This document shows positions 62,541 to 64,000 of a stretch of DNA of 64,000 nucleotides, piece after piece. Each line of letters starts with the position of its first letter. Positions within the stretch are counted from its first letter, which is position 1. Position numbers and translations under genes: made by a program. The stretch spans positions 800,085 through 864,084 of the forward strand of contig JAJEKV010000085.1 in assembly GCA_021234155.1 (NCBI GenBank). The letters run 5' to 3'. Origin of the DNA: Isoetes taiwanensis. Lineage: Eukaryota > Streptophyta > Lycopodiopsida > Isoetales > Isoetaceae. The notes below the pieces were generated by a model. That model was given only the letters and a program-made list of their open reading frames with translations. It made no database searches and was not told where the DNA came from.

Positions 62541-64000
62541 GCAGGCTAAAAAAGTTTGTCAATTTTGGCGTTGACCACGATCCGGTGATTGGGGTTGAGC
62601 ACATCTTGTCGTCGTTGCTAGATTGGACGGGCATCAGGTTTGGTAGGAATGGTGAGTTCCCCCAATTCTTTTTTGATACCTCGAAGGTCTTTATAGCTCC
62701 ATGCAAAAATATGTTTGAATTTTTTGAACAGCGTGACGGCGCGTGCTTTATAGGTTGGTGGAAGATGGGCAGCTAGTCGGACAGGTTGATTGTTGCCAAT
62801 GTCCACGATTTCGACCTCAGGAGTCTGAATGTGTGGAACAACCTCCGTGTCCTGAACAACATGAGCAGGAGGTTGAAGCATGACATGAGGTGCAGCGTTT
62901 TGAGTGGTGAAGAAAAGAGGCTGCTGAGCATCATCAAGCAAAGGTTGCTTCATGACGGCGTGAACATCGACAGTCTCAGGAGAAAGTTCCGTGTCCGAAA
63001 AATGGTCAAGACGTTGAATTCGGTTGCAAGGAGCCAAGTAAGGGTCAAGCAGAGCAGCCACAGCCTGGTCTTGATCAAGAGTCATCTCACCCCAAGGATC
63101 AGCATACTCACGGTAGGATGAGAGAGACAGACTCGCGGGTGGAGCCTGAACATGATAGATGTTTTGGGCTTCTTCAGAATCAGTGTCTGAGATCGAAGGT
63201 TCGGCATTCTCAACAGAGATCAATTTGCCAGTTTCCAAATTCATAGTTGCATTGAGATGTCCATCAGTAATGACAAGTTGGTCCGTGGCCCAGTAATGAA
63301 TACTTTTAGCTTGACGGAGAAAAGATCGTCCAACCAGCATTTCATAGTCACCTGGATCTTCACCAGCTTTCCAAACCCCAAATTCCAAAGGGAATTTGAG
63401 ATCACCAATGCTAATGTGAAGGAGAGGAGTGACGCCTTGAGGGCGCGTGATATGGCCATTGGCCAACTTGATATCATAGGGGGCACGGTAAAGTTGCTTG
63501 ATGCCCAATTGCTTTCTGAGCTTATCAGTAATAAGATTGACAGCACTGCCTCCGTCAATTTGAACATGATTGATGTGCTGATTGCCCACCGTGGCATGCA
63601 CCGTGGGTGTTGATGTAGCCAGCTCCGACGAGAATAGTAGGAAGGGCAACCGGTCTTTGAGAAGCGGGACAAAGTTTCAAAATGATGGCAAGGCTCAAGC
63701 GAATCTTGATTTTTGCAAGTTCTTCTTGAAGTTCCAAAGGAACATAAGGAAATAGAAACCTCTTTGAAGCTCCACCCTGGAGCAATATGAGGATACTGCG
63801 GCGTGGGCACGTAGATGATGATGGTGCCTCCCTGACTCTTGAGCTCACGGTTGTTGCATGAACATTTGGAAGAGTGCGGCCTTTGACTGCATAAGTTTGA
63901 GAATACTACATCGACCTTGGGCATGGCGTGAGGCATGAGTTTATCAAGTCGGGGCGAAGTGGACCTTTTTGTCATCGTCATGAGGAATGGTGTCGGCAGC
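62541..64000 (-). mobile_element. Ty3 copy 3: gag-protease-linker, then large deletion to LTR
   Basis: Internal sequence enters at the right edge in gag (degenerate, 63655-64000), continues through protease and linker, and reaches the first residues of RT (AKIDKLF) near 62560. There it meets the LTR directly. All of RT, RNase H, integrase, the accessory region and ORF3 are missing. Confidence 0.85.
62618..63649 (-). CDS. Protease and pol linker of Ty3 copy 3
   Basis: An open frame of 343 residues from the Met at 63649, probably only the part after a gag frameshift. Protease: VQIDGGSAVNLITDKL (Asp near residue 34) and MLVGRSFLRQA. The acidic linker (DSEEAQNIYHV ... GEMTLDQDQ) is intact here, unlike in copy 1, and leads to IFAWSYKDLRGIKKELG and DARPI before UAG at 62618-62620. 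The next codons are CAA CGA CGA. Confidence 0.85.
   Translation of the reverse strand: MPFLLFSSELATSTPTVHATVGNQHINHVQIDGGSAVNLITDKLRKQLGIKQLYRAPYDIKLANGHITRPQGVTPLLHISIGDLKFPLEFGVWKAGEDPGDYEMLVGRSFLRQAKSIHYWATDQLVITDGHLNATMNLETGKLISVENAEPSISDTDSEEAQNIYHVQAPPASLSLSSYREYADPWGEMTLDQDQAVAALLDPYLAPCNRIQRLDHFSDTELSPETVDVHAVMKQPLLDDAQQPLFFTTQNAAPHVMLQPPAHVVQDTEVVPHIQTPEVEIVDIGNNQPVRLAAHLPPTYKARAVTLFKKFKHIFAWSYKDLRGIKKELGELTIPTKPDARPI

Overview
The window looks like a repeat-dense, nuclear intergenic region of a land plant. Plant retrotransposons, tRNA-derived SINEs and broken plant genes (a BIR-type receptor kinase and TIME FOR COFFEE-like exons) fill it. No intact, clearly functional host gene is visible. 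The chromovirus fragments resemble the fungal/moss-type chromovirus lineage, and several LINE 3' ends finish in different simple repeats. Together these suggest a non-seed plant (fern or lycophyte more than a seed plant), but that is an inference.

Layout. 1-9300: a large Ty3/gypsy element on the minus strand, with 5' LTR at 8702-9300, gag, protease, a reverse transcriptase that has lost its catalytic core, RNase H and a DD35E integrase. Beyond pol lies an extra long ORF with a coiled coil that runs off the left edge. Between pol and this ORF is a short divergent promoter-like region and a small plus-strand gene. 9301-14560: degenerate sequence with one transposon-like gene relic and an unrecognised minus-strand ORF. 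About 14560-22820: a nearly full-length but dead LINE on the plus strand, interrupted by a 1.38 kb insertion and a 292 bp MITE. 22815-25612: two tandem copies of a composite repeat made of 10-bp-periodic AGATTC arrays, an eight-step heat-shock-element ladder, a tRNA-like promoter and GCCGTAGGATC repeats. 25612-34800: more LINE fragments, one with a recognisable empty site. 34800-41600: exon-like pieces of a TIME FOR COFFEE-like gene among repeats. 41632-42391: a MULE-type element with 80-bp TIRs. 43400-48640: SINE, LINE and retroposed insertions. 49153-50180: a BIR-like kinase pseudogene. 51226-54310: LINE fragment and a 2 kb decamer array. 57480-64000: broken chromovirus and two further copies of the first Ty3 family in opposite orientations.

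How it fits together. Nearly everything is mobile-element sequence in nested layers. The Ty3 family (three copies), the LINE family with polyA tails (at least three copies) and the LINE family with microsatellite tails (nine 3' ends) are the main builders. The most unusual items are the HSE-bearing composite repeat, the accessory region of the Ty3 element, and a UAG codon shared at the same pol position by two Ty3 copies.
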